Positions 1 through 6,565 of a stretch of DNA of 7,434 nucleotides are shown in pieces (the stretch's first letter is position 1; each line of letters opens with the position of its first letter). A program made the translations under genes and the position numbers. Where the stretch lies: NCBI GenBank assembly GCA_016303085.1, contig JAEDMI010000123.1, positions 1 to 7,434 of the forward strand. The letters are read 5' to 3'. Under the pieces are notes generated by a model that worked only from the letters and a program-made list of their open reading frames with translations, ran no database searches and was not told the origin of the DNA. This DNA is from Acetatifactor sp. (GTDB lineage: Bacteria; Bacillota; Clostridia; Lachnospirales; Lachnospiraceae).

Positions 1-42
1 TCATCTGATTTTCAGCCGTTCGTGCTCTGCCTTAGTACAATT

Positions 43-72
43 ATTATATCATGTATAGCATACACAAATCAA
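43..72 (-). promoter_or_regulatory. possible leftward promoter at the left edge
   Basis: Read on the - strand, TTGATT (72 to 67) is followed after 18 bases by a consensus TATAAT (48 to 43). This would start transcription near base 36 and run out of the left edge, so it could serve a gene divergent from the lipoprotein. The stretch is AT-rich, where such hexamers arise by chance, and no start codon with a ribosome binding site is visible before the edge. Confidence 0.4.
52..64. repeat. 13-bp pseudo-palindrome TGTAT-AGC-ATACA
   Basis: Two perfect 5-base arms flank a 3-base centre. The site lies inside the spacer of the possible leftward promoter, which is a position where a bound repressor would block RNA polymerase. 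The operator role is inferred from position and symmetry only; I do not recognise the motif as belonging to a named regulator. Confidence 0.35.
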
Positions 73-120
73 TTCCTCTCATCATAAAATTGAATTAACA
101 AGTATTAAAAAAGGATAAAC

Positions 121-149
121 TTGAACAAATAGAGATTCCGTGATACAAT
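121..149 (+). promoter_or_regulatory. sigma-A type promoter of the lipoprotein gene
   Basis: TTGAAC (121-126) and TACAAT (144-149) are separated by exactly 17 bases, and the -10 box is preceded by TG at 141-142, making it an extended -10. Transcription should start near base 156, giving a leader of about 50 bases. This also argues against translation from the in-frame ATA/ATG codons around 140-170, because the first of them lie upstream of or at the predicted transcript start. Confidence 0.75.
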
Positions 150-191
150 TCCTCTTGTTTATGCGTCACATGCAAAACATCAACAAACAAA

Positions 192-197
192 GAGGAG
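192..197 (+). promoter_or_regulatory. ribosome binding site that fixes the lipoprotein start
   Basis: GAGGAG ends 8 bases before the ATG at 206, which is ideal spacing. The out-of-frame ATG at 202 is only 4 bases away and would read a short peptide that stops inside the lipoprotein gene, so 206 is the start to use. The protein read from 206 begins with a clean lipoprotein signal peptide. Confidence 0.85.
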
Positions 198-205
198 AAT
201 TATGT

Positions 206-1093
206 ATGAAGGAAAAAATTTTAGCTTTGACTTTATCACTTGTTATGGCATTCAGCTTCTCCGCATGCGGCAATCAGTCTGCAGCAGGAAGCAGTTCTGC
301 ATCTGACAGACAGGAGTCTTCCGGCACCGTGGAATCCTCCGAATCAGAAGGATCCATGACGCTCACCGACTGGTATAACAGTGAGAATCGTACTGCACTC
401 GAAGACACAATCAACAATATGTTTGCAAGCTCCGGTATGACATTCTTTGTCACTGTTGAGGAGCCTGACATCATGATCTACAACTACCAGTATACCGAGC
501 AGCTCGATTTTAACGGAGTCAGCCGGGAAGACATCAATACATCCTACTCTGCTTCTCTGGACGCGGGCGCAGCCACAGTTGTCTCTGATATCAGTACTTA
601 TCGCGATACCTACGGTCTTCCCCTGACAACCATCCGCATGACCTATCTGAATGCAGACGGTTCTCTGATTTATTCTCAGGATATCACCGAAGATTATCAG
701 CCCTCTTCCGATAACGGTACTGCTGATGCATCTCAGGCTCCCGCCGTAGGCTATGCAACCCTTCAGGACTGGATGGAATCCGAGGAGGCTGACCTTACTA
801 TTGAAACAACCAACAAGATTCTTGCTTCCTCCGGAATGACAATAAACCTTTCCGCAGACGGTGATATTTTCGTATATGAATACAATGTTTCCGATGACCT
901 TGGTCTGAATTCTCTCACTGAGGAACAGCTTGCCACCGCCTTCGCTCCCATGGGAGAGAGCCAGCAGGCATCTGTGGAAACTTTGTTCAGTAATTTCGAG
1001 ACCGCATACGGCCTCACCTTGGGCGGTGTACGTTTCAGCTTTTATTCAGAAGACGGCACTCTGCTCTATTCCGTTGATATCGCAAACGAATAA
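206..1093 (+). CDS. secreted lipoprotein with two DUF4854-like repeats
   Basis: The product has 295 residues. It starts with a lipoprotein signal peptide: Lys2 and Lys4, a hydrophobic stretch from 5 to 18, then FSAC with the lipid-attachment cysteine at 21. A Ser/Gly/Glu-rich linker (24-50) should hold the rest outside the membrane. Two related domains follow, about 51-160 and 184-292, joined by another low-complexity linker. Each has a DW near its start, an ASSGMT motif (74-79 and 207-212) and ends in DG-(S/T)-L-(I/L)-YS-x-DI. The pattern resembles the DUF4854 family, common in Lachnospiraceae lipoproteins; I make that match from memory. No catalytic residues are apparent and the function is unknown. 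The gene stands alone between its own promoter and a bidirectional terminator. Start at 206 is chosen over 140 because of the ribosome binding site, signal peptide and promoter position. Confidence 0.85.
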   Translation: MKEKILALTLSLVMAFSFSACGNQSAAGSSSASDRQESSGTVESSESEGSMTLTDWYNSENRTALEDTINNMFASSGMTFFVTVEEPDIMIYNYQYTEQLDFNGVSREDINTSYSASLDAGAATVVSDISTYRDTYGLPLTTIRMTYLNADGSLIYSQDITEDYQPSSDNGTADASQAPAVGYATLQDWMESEEADLTIETTNKILASSGMTINLSADGDIFVYEYNVSDDLGLNSLTEEQLATAFAPMGESQQASVETLFSNFETAYGLTLGGVRFSFYSEDGTLLYSVDIANE

Positions 1094-1123
1094 ATAGTTT
1101 CATCTGTTTGCAGGAACACATAA

Positions 1124-1153
1124 AAAACCCGGAGATTAATTTCTCCGGGTTTT
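1124..1153. terminator. bidirectional intrinsic terminator between lipoprotein gene and pckA
   Basis: CCCGGAGA (1128-1135) pairs perfectly with TCTCCGGG (1142-1149) across a 6-base loop. The arms extend as AAAA on the left and TTTT on the right, with a further broken T run to 1159. Because the left flank is six A bases, the reverse transcript also ends in a U run. It lies 30 bases after the lipoprotein stop and 23 bases after the pckA stop, so one hairpin ends both convergent genes. Confidence 0.92.
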
Positions 1154-1175
1154 CGTTTTGCTCATTATTTTGTAA

Positions 1176-2903
1176 TTACAGGGAAGCTGCCTCATCAACA
1201 ATCTTCTTCAGAGCTGCAAGAGCTTCATCGGGAAGCTTGTCATAGCCTTCCTTCTTGGTAGCAAAGCCTTCTACCGCATCCACACGGTTCTGCATTGCAT
1301 TCTTCAGGGCCTCGGTGTATGCCTTGTCGGTAAGGTCGGGCTTGAATGCATCGGAGGTCTTACCGGACCAGTCATACATGATCTCGATATCCTCGAAAGG
1401 TCCCCACTGCTCGAACTTAGCCTTGCCCTCAACAATGGTCTCAAGGATACCCAGAGTATCTGCAGGCTTACACTTGGTTCCCATAAAGTCACCTGTATTT
1501 ACGATGTAGCAGTCTACGTTCTTCTCCTCAACCAACTTCTTAAACTTCTCGTAGTCATTTACCAGAGGATAGGTTCTGAAGGGGTTCGCATAAGGAACGA
1601 TACGAAGTGCGTTCATATCGGTACCTGCCGCAACACGCTCAGCGGTGGAGGTCTTGGTAGCCAGAGTTGCACCCATTACGGAAGCAAGCGCAGCACCCTT
1701 TAACTTCACAACAGGAGGAATGGTAGGGTCTTTCATAATCCAGAAGATTGCATTTACGGGAGCGTCAATCTTGTCTACACGGTTAGGGGACCACAGCTTG
1801 GACTTGATTGCACGTCCGTTACCGTTTCTGATATCCTCGGTAACCAGCTGAATATGTCCGTCCTCATCCAGAGTTGCGGAGCAGTTCTGAGCAGTCAGCA
1901 AATACTTGTTATCAGGACATCCGGTAGGATAGTCAGCGGTCTTATCGAAATAAGTAGGCTCCAAAGCAACGGAAGCACAGGTATCTGTGTTGATAATGAA
2001 CGCATCGTCATGCAGAACCTTGATTCCGCCGAATGCATCATACTTTCCGCTGTGCTTAGCATGAGTCAGGGTAGACTTACCGGAACCTGACAGACCGTAA
2101 ACGGAAGCAACGAACTTCTTACCGCCTTCCAGTGAGTACTCTTTCTGTCCGCCGTGGCATGCTGCATAACCGTTTCTGTTAGCCAGTGCCCATGCCATAG
2201 TCAGGGTTCCCTTCTTATGCTCTCCAAAGTATTTCATGCCCAGGATTGCAGCACAGTTCTCGTTTGTATCGAAGTAGCACAGAGTCAGAGGGTCGCTCAG
2301 ACAGCTGTAGTCAACATCGGGTGCCTCTTCGGGTGTCCACTGAGGATTGGAGAAGATATAGATATCAGGCTCCTTTCCGTCGCCGACGGGCTTGGATTCC
2401 TTGTACATCTTTACATACTTGTCGGACATATACTGGAAGTTCAACATCCAGTTGTAAAGGATATTCTCTTCTCCTTCGGGAATCAGCAAATGAGCCTTTA
2501 CCATGAATTCGGGGTCCAGTCCGATGAAGCACTCTGCATGATACAGAGTCTGCCAACGGGTTCTGTAGATTGCATCCATAACAACCTTGTCAAGCTTGGT
2601 AGCATCTACACCGGGCTCGCCCTTGATACGGCGTGCAGCTGCATAACGTCCGGTAACGGCACCGTCATTGAACAGAAGAACCTTTGTATCCTTCTCCAGC
2701 CCCTGCTCCTCAGCTCTGTAAACAGGCATATCGGTAACGATGGTTCCGGGTGAATTCTTAGCCAGCTCATACGCTTCTCTCACGGTGTTGACTTTCACAA
2801 CATTGTTTCCGTAGAATGCAGCCTCGATAATAGAACGGGTTTTGCTGAAACCGGGCTTACCGGCGCCGATTTCATTAATCGGGTAATAAGCTTTTGTTGA
2901 CAT
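1176..2903 (-). CDS. pckA: phosphoenolpyruvate carboxykinase (ATP), divergent form
   Basis: This cytosolic enzyme interconverts oxaloacetate plus ATP with PEP, CO2 and ADP. In fermenting anaerobes it may run toward oxaloacetate to fix CO2 and make ATP. At 575 residues it is longer than the usual 525-540. A P-loop GLSGSGKST sits at 270-278 and HDD at 298-300 occupies the place of the metal-binding GDDEHGW region. TGR (84-86) matches the substrate-arginine loop and GEHKKG (227-232) the GEMKKG metal-lysine motif, with a candidate metal histidine at 250. Several strings typical of Escherichia coli PckA are altered, so this is a divergent clade. The start ATG at 2903 has AAGGAGG (2919 to 2913) 9 bases upstream. 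The gene has its own promoter and probably forms a single-gene unit ending at the shared terminator. The family call is firm; the preferred direction in the cell is inferred. Confidence 0.93.
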   Translation of the reverse strand: MSTKAYYPINEIGAGKPGFSKTRSIIEAAFYGNNVVKVNTVREAYELAKNSPGTIVTDMPVYRAEEQGLEKDTKVLLFNDGAVTGRYAAARRIKGEPGVDATKLDKVVMDAIYRTRWQTLYHAECFIGLDPEFMVKAHLLIPEGEENILYNWMLNFQYMSDKYVKMYKESKPVGDGKEPDIYIFSNPQWTPEEAPDVDYSCLSDPLTLCYFDTNENCAAILGMKYFGEHKKGTLTMAWALANRNGYAACHGGQKEYSLEGGKKFVASVYGLSGSGKSTLTHAKHSGKYDAFGGIKVLHDDAFIINTDTCASVALEPTYFDKTADYPTGCPDNKYLLTAQNCSATLDEDGHIQLVTEDIRNGNGRAIKSKLWSPNRVDKIDAPVNAIFWIMKDPTIPPVVKLKGAALASVMGATLATKTSTAERVAAGTDMNALRIVPYANPFRTYPLVNDYEKFKKLVEEKNVDCYIVNTGDFMGTKCKPADTLGILETIVEGKAKFEQWGPFEDIEIMYDWSGKTSDAFKPDLTDKAYTEALKNAMQNRVDAVEGFATKKEGYDKLPDEALAALKKIVDEAASL

Positions 2904-2935
2904 ATAATACGTCCTCCTTGATATAATGTATTTCT

Positions 2936-2955
2936 ACCGTCAAAAATAAGACGGT
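2936..2955 (-). promoter_or_regulatory. leader hairpin upstream of the pckA ribosome binding site
   Basis: ACCGTC and GACGGT form a perfect 6-bp stem around an 8-base A/T loop. In the pckA transcript it lies about 16 bases before the AAGGAGG sequence. It has no U run immediately after it, so it is not a terminator as it stands. It could stabilise the message, be a processing site or bind a protein. No known riboswitch is recognised in the roughly 100-base leader. Confidence 0.4.
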
Positions 2956-2972
2956 GCATTGTAAAATTGTAG

Positions 2973-2998
2973 TCCAACCGGATAATCTAACCCGATTA
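2973..2998 (-). repeat. two adjacent 13-base direct repeats in the pckA leader region
   Basis: On the - strand TAATCGGGTTAGA (2998 to 2986) is followed without a gap by TTATCCGGTTGGA (2985 to 2973), identical at 10 of 13 positions. The same stretch holds an inverted repeat, TAATC and GATTA with 6 bases between. It begins just downstream of the expected transcription start, so a bound regulator could act as a roadblock. The role is inferred. Confidence 0.4.
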
Positions 2999-3011
2999 GC
3001 CAAATTTGGCT
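2998..3011. promoter_or_regulatory. perfect 14-bp palindrome over the pckA transcription start
   Basis: AGCCAAATTTGGCT reads the same on both strands. It begins 2 bases after the -10 box and covers the expected start point near 3007, the classical place for a repressor operator. As RNA it would give only a 5-bp stem with a 4-base loop and no U run, so a DNA-binding role is more likely. I cannot name the regulator; it does not fit the consensus of CcpA, Rex or CodY as I know them. Confidence 0.5.
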
Positions 3012-3013
3012 TC

Positions 3014-3042
3014 ATTATCTCAAAATCCAAACCAAAAGTCAA
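3014..3042 (-). promoter_or_regulatory. strong sigma-A type promoter of pckA
   Basis: TTGACT (3042 to 3037) and GATAAT (3019 to 3014) are separated by exactly 17 bases on the - strand; each hexamer differs from consensus at one position. The transcript would start near 3007 and carry a leader of about 104 bases before the pckA ATG. This makes pckA independent of deoC, whose stop codon is 38 bases upstream of the -35 box. Confidence 0.8.
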
Positions 3043-3080
3043 TAAATGGGAGAAATTTTATAAAGATTTTAGGTTACAGT

Positions 3081-3746
3081 TCAGTACCCGCTTGTAGCCT
3101 GTCCTTTGCAGAGTCCCACTGCCCTGGATGTTCCGATGCGCTCACAACCAAGCTCCAGAAACATCTTCAGGTCCTCCAGAGTGGACACTCCGCCCGCAGC
3201 CTTTATCTTCACGTTCGGCCCGATATACTTCTTAAACAGTTCCACATCCTCTCCGGTGGCACCATCCGTACCAAAACCGGTAGAAGTCTTAATAAAATCT
3301 GCACCTGCATTGGTGACGGCTTTACACATGGCAATCTTCTCCTCCTCCGTCAGATAACAGGTCTCGACAATCACCTTTAGAATATGGCTCCCGCAAGCCT
3401 TTTTCAGTGTGCGGATTTCCTCCTCCACCTTGTCAAACAGACCGTTCTTGACGTCGCTGATATTTACCACCATATCAATCTCATTGCAGCCGTCCTTCAG
3501 CGCCTGTTCCACCTCTGCCACCTTTGCTCCGGTGACGCTGTAACCCAACGGGAACCCTACCACAGTACAGATATTCACCTTTTCCCCGTAAGTCTCATGA
3601 ATACGCTTTATATATGTTGGGGGAACACACACGCTTGCCGTTTGAAACTCCACCGCCTCATCGCAGAGATTTACGATATCCTCCCAGGTGGCAAAGGCTT
3701 TCAGCTGAGTGTGGTCCACATGCCTTAACATTTCCTGTGTAGTCAT
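3081..3746 (-). CDS. deoC: deoxyribose-phosphate aldolase
   Basis: The cytosolic class I aldolase splits 2-deoxy-D-ribose 5-phosphate into acetaldehyde and glyceraldehyde 3-phosphate, the last step of deoxynucleoside salvage. The 221-residue chain has the usual family length and forms a TIM barrel. The Schiff-base lysine is Lys153 in FIKTSTGF, with the partner residues Asp91 (EIDMVVN) and Lys182 (KIKAAGG) present; GTSRA (205-209) fits the phosphate site. The start is ATG at 3746, 11 bases after AGGAG (3762 to 3758). A TTG three codons upstream at 3755 is only 2 bases from that site and is rejected. No phosphopentomutase or nucleoside phosphorylase gene adjoins it, so it is not in a classical deo operon. 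No clear promoter is seen in the gap after thrC, so readthrough from thrC is possible. Confidence 0.96.
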   Translation of the reverse strand: MTTQEMLRHVDHTQLKAFATWEDIVNLCDEAVEFQTASVCVPPTYIKRIHETYGEKVNICTVVGFPLGYSVTGAKVAEVEQALKDGCNEIDMVVNISDVKNGLFDKVEEEIRTLKKACGSHILKVIVETCYLTEEEKIAMCKAVTNAGADFIKTSTGFGTDGATGEDVELFKKYIGPNVKIKAAGGVSTLEDLKMFLELGCERIGTSRAVGLCKGQATSGY

Positions 3747-3782
3747 AAAAATCAATTCTCCTTTCCTTTCTCAGGCTATTCT

Positions 3783-3808
3783 AAAGGGCAACCCTGGGGC
3801 TGCCCTTT
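3783..3808. terminator. stem-loop between thrC and deoC, weak terminator or attenuator
   Basis: AAAGGGCA (3783-3790) pairs with TGCCCTTT (3801-3808), an 8-bp stem; two further C-G pairs can form inside the 10-base loop. It lies 42 bases after the thrC stop and 20 bases before the deoC ribosome binding site. On the deoC-coding strand only three U bases follow the stem, so termination should be partial. It may lower deoC expression relative to thrC or mark an RNA cleavage point. Confidence 0.5.
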
Positions 3809-3828
3809 TCCTCTGCAAAACACACTTC

Positions 3829-3843
3829 CGGCATTTTCTGCCG
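3829..3843. repeat. small hairpin just after the thrC stop
   Basis: CGGCA (3829-3833) and TGCCG (3839-3843) form a 5-bp stem with a 5-base loop, reading GAAAA on the thrC transcript. It follows the thrC stop codon by 7 bases. No U run follows, so alone it is not a terminator; with the larger stem at 3783-3808 it may protect the 3' end of the thrC message. Confidence 0.35.
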
Positions 3844-3850
3844 CAATTGT

Positions 3851-5338
3851 CTAAATATTCAGGAATCCCTTTACGGTATCCTTCATCTTATCTACGTCAC
3901 ACTGTGTATCATGTACCACCGGGGCGGTGCGAATCTCCTCAATGGCCTGAGGCACCGCAACATTTGCAATCCTGCTCAGTTCATCAACCAGTTCAAAATC
4001 ACCCATAGCGTCATACTTTGCGTCAATGGCATTCATAACGCTTCTGGTAAACTTGAAAGGACTTGCGGTGGAGGCAATCACCGTCTTTGTGCTGTCTACC
4101 GTTTCCTTCAGATATTTCTGATATACAGCGGAGGCTACAGCGGTGTGTGTGTCAATGACATAGCCGCAGGTCTGATAAAGGCGGTTAATTTCATCCGCTG
4201 TTTCCGCCTCGCTTGCATAATTTCCGTAGAAATCGTTCAATTCCTCTTTCATTCCGGCTGTAATCTCATATTTGCCCTGTCCGCTCAGAGCCGCCATCAA
4301 TTCTTTATTCTTATCTGCATCGTTTCCGGCAATGCGATAGATTAATCTCTCAAGGTTACTGGAAATCAGGATATCCATGGAGGGAGAGCTGGTCAGCACA
4401 AACTCCCTGTTTCTGTCATAGGTTCCTGTTCTGAAGAAATCGTAAAGCACCTTGTTGTCGTTTGACGCACAAATCAGCTTTGCGATGGGCAACCCCATGT
4501 TCTTTGCATAGAATGCAGCCAGAATATTCCCGAAGTTTCCGGTGGGAACCACCACATTTATCTTGTCCCCTTCGGCTATCTTACCTTCCTTTAAAAGAGT
4601 TACATAAGAATAGACATAATAGCAAATCTGAGGCACAAGACGCCCTATGTTGATAGAGTTTGCAGAGGAGAACTGGAAGCCCTTTTCATCCATCTCCTTT
4701 GCCAGCTCTTTATCGGAAAAAATCTTCTTCACTCCGGTCTGTGCATCGTCAAAGTTGCCATGAATACCCACCACAAAGGTATTGTCCCCCTTCTGGGTCA
4801 CCATCTGCTTCTCCTGAATGGGACTTACTCCGTTCTTGGGATAGAACACAATAATTCTGGTTCCCTCCACGTTTGCAAATCCCGCAAGAGCTGCCTTTCC
4901 GGTATCTCCGGAAGTAGCGGTCAGAATCACAATTTCATTTTTGATATGATTCTTCCGGGCGGAGGTAATCATCAGATGAGGCAGGATAGACAGCGCCATA
5001 TCCTTAAAGGCAATTGTGGAACCGTGAAACAATTCCAGATAATATGCACCCTCAGCCTCCACAAGAGGTGCAATCACCTCCGTGTCAAACTTGGAATCAT
5101 ACGCGCGCTCAATACAGGTTTTCAGTTCCTCCTCCGTAAAGTCGGTTAAGTACAGCTTCATTACTTCATAGGCAACCTGTTGATAACTCATTTCTGCCAG
5201 TTCTTTCAGGCTTTTATCCAAAGCAGGGATATGATTCGGCACGAACAGGCCTCCGTCATCGGACAGCCCCTTTAAAATAGCCTCCGATGCTTTTACCGGT
5301 GTGCCCTTGCTTCTTGTACTATTGTATAATACTTCCAT
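3851..5338 (-). CDS. thrC: threonine synthase
   Basis: This PLP-dependent cytosolic enzyme turns O-phospho-L-homoserine into L-threonine and phosphate, the last step of threonine synthesis. At 495 residues it belongs to the longer class (E. coli ThrC is about 428). The N-terminal domain carries YNSTRSK, usual for the family. The PLP lysine is Lys112 in FHGSTIAFKD, SGDTGKA (143-149) lines the substrate phosphate site, PTGNFGN (265-271) is the loop that holds the PLP phosphate, and TASPFKF (424-430) is a late conserved segment. The ATG at 5338 has AGAGGAG (5354 to 5348) 9 bases upstream. The gene begins 26 bases after the telA stop with nothing between them but the binding site, so it is probably cotranscribed with telA. 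No thrA/thrB or hom gene lies nearby, and there is no room for a T-box or attenuator directly upstream. Confidence 0.97.
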   Translation of the reverse strand: MEVLYNSTRSKGTPVKASEAILKGLSDDGGLFVPNHIPALDKSLKELAEMSYQQVAYEVMKLYLTDFTEEELKTCIERAYDSKFDTEVIAPLVEAEGAYYLELFHGSTIAFKDMALSILPHLMITSARKNHIKNEIVILTATSGDTGKAALAGFANVEGTRIIVFYPKNGVSPIQEKQMVTQKGDNTFVVGIHGNFDDAQTGVKKIFSDKELAKEMDEKGFQFSSANSINIGRLVPQICYYVYSYVTLLKEGKIAEGDKINVVVPTGNFGNILAAFYAKNMGLPIAKLICASNDNKVLYDFFRTGTYDRNREFVLTSSPSMDILISSNLERLIYRIAGNDADKNKELMAALSGQGKYEITAGMKEELNDFYGNYASEAETADEINRLYQTCGYVIDTHTAVASAVYQKYLKETVDSTKTVIASTASPFKFTRSVMNAIDAKYDAMGDFELVDELSRIANVAVPQAIEEIRTAPVVHDTQCDVDKMKDTVKGFLNI

Positions 5339-5364
5339 TTGTCCATTCTCCTCTTAGTTCCGTA

Positions 5365-6543
5365 TTATGCGCCGGCAGATTTCCGTGTGCTGAGTTCCAG
5401 CAGCTTATTCCGCATTTCACTCTCAATTTTCTGCAGTTCCACCTCTGCGTTTCTTCTCTTTTCCCGACCTTCCTCCTGAATCTTAAGCACTTCGTCCAGA
5501 GTGCTGATAAGAGTCTGATTGGTGCTCTGCAGAGTCTCGATATCAACGATGCCTCTCTCGCTCTCTCTTGCTGTCTCAATGGTAGCTGTCTTCAGGTTCT
5601 CTGCATTCTTCTTCAACAGTTCGTTGGTCATATTGCTGACCTCACGCTGAGCCTTTGCAGCATCCGTGGAATGACTCAGCCCGATGGCTATCACCATCTG
5701 GCTCTTCCAGAGAGGAATGGTATTGACAAGCGTGGACTGAATCTTATCGCTCATCACGGTATCATTGTTCTGGATCAGTCGAATCTGAGGTGCCATCTGA
5801 AGAGATACCATTCTCGTCAACTCCAGGTCGTGAATCTTCTTTTCAAATCGGTTGCACATCTCAGAGAAGTCTCTCGCAGCCTGCGTATCCTCGGGAAGTT
5901 TGCTTCTTTCTGCCTTCTCTACCAGTGCGGGAAGTTCCGTCTCCATAGCTTCCTTCAGCTTCTTCTTTCCCGCAAGTATGTACATGGACAATTCTTTGAA
6001 GTAATTCAGGTTCAGTTCATACATCTTATCCAGCATTGCCACATCCTTCAGAAGGGTTACCTGATGAGCTTCCAAAGCCTCGCTGATTTTGTTTACATTT
6101 ACTTCCGCCTTGTCATATTTTGCTTTCATGTTGGAAAGCTGATTTGCTTTTTTCTTGAAAACGCCGAAAAAGCCTTTGGTTTCCTCCTCGTCCTCAATTG
6201 ACTTTAACTCTGCCACCACCTGAGTCAGCATTTCGCCTACCTCGCCCATATCCTTGGTGCGCACATTGCTCAACGCAGTTTCGGAGAAATCAGCAATCTT
6301 CTTCTGGCATCCGGCTCCGTACTGTAAAATCTGCTGGGTATTTCCGATATCAATCTGGGCAGCAAAATCATCTACCATTTTCTGCTCCTCGGGGCTTAAG
6401 GTTACCTGCATTTCCTCAGCGGCTTCCGCAGTATCTGCCGGTCTTGTCTCAAGCGTCTCCGCAGGAACCTGCGGTTTCGTATCCAAAACCGGCTCAAACG
6501 TAAGTGTAGGAGCCTCTTTCAACAATTCATCAATGTCACTCAT
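5365..6543 (-). CDS. telA: TelA-family toxic anion resistance protein
   Basis: The 392-residue protein is a soluble, highly helical member of the TelA/YceH family (toxic anion resistance, PF05816 by recall). A variable acidic, Pro/Glu-rich N-terminus (1-45) leads into long charged helices likely to form coiled coils (about 100-240 and 300-385). The family hallmark APQIRLIQNND lies at 251-261, followed by PLWKSQMVIAIGL (277-289). There is no signal peptide or membrane segment. Members were named for tellurite resistance, but their real role is unsettled and is linked to envelope stress; several sit beside xpaC, as here. The ATG at 6543 is preceded by AAAGGAGG with an 8-base gap. The gene starts 22 bases after xpaC and ends 26 bases before thrC, which fits one operon. 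The family is sure; the function is not. Confidence 0.93.
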   Translation of the reverse strand: MSDIDELLKEAPTLTFEPVLDTKPQVPAETLETRPADTAEAAEEMQVTLSPEEQKMVDDFAAQIDIGNTQQILQYGAGCQKKIADFSETALSNVRTKDMGEVGEMLTQVVAELKSIEDEEETKGFFGVFKKKANQLSNMKAKYDKAEVNVNKISEALEAHQVTLLKDVAMLDKMYELNLNYFKELSMYILAGKKKLKEAMETELPALVEKAERSKLPEDTQAARDFSEMCNRFEKKIHDLELTRMVSLQMAPQIRLIQNNDTVMSDKIQSTLVNTIPLWKSQMVIAIGLSHSTDAAKAQREVSNMTNELLKKNAENLKTATIETARESERGIVDIETLQSTNQTLISTLDEVLKIQEEGREKRRNAEVELQKIESEMRNKLLELSTRKSAGA

Positions 6544-6565
6544 CTCTATGTCCTCCTTTGGATGT

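Noticed and set aside
151..195. Inverted repeat CCTCTTGTTT / AAACAAAGAGG that could hide the lipoprotein ribosome binding site
   Set aside because: The predicted transcript starts near 156, so most of the CCTCT arm would not be in the RNA; one arm also needs a bulge and the loop is 24 bases. It stays possible only as a DNA site or if transcription starts earlier.
140..205. N-terminal extension of the lipoprotein from base 140
   Set aside because: The extra 22 codons overlap the -10 box and lie partly upstream of the predicted transcript start; the ribosome binding site at 192-197 and the signal peptide both point to 206.
2154..2753. 199-codon open frame on the + strand
   Set aside because: It is wholly antisense to the conserved core of pckA, has no recognisable domain and no convincing ribosome binding site.
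2904..3007. Riboswitch or T-box in the pckA leader
   Set aside because: Only one 6-bp hairpin is clear, there is no terminator/antiterminator pair, and no conserved T-box or riboswitch core is recognised.
3755..3755. TTG start for deoC, three codons upstream of the ATG
   Set aside because: It is only 2 bases from the AGGAG sequence, too close for initiation; the ATG at 3746 has workable spacing and matches the family's N-terminus.
5287..6201. 304-codon open frame on the + strand
   Set aside because: It lies antisense to telA and the start of thrC, has the Leu/Cys/His-rich composition of a reverse-strand shadow, and overlaps two well-supported genes with proper ribosome binding sites.
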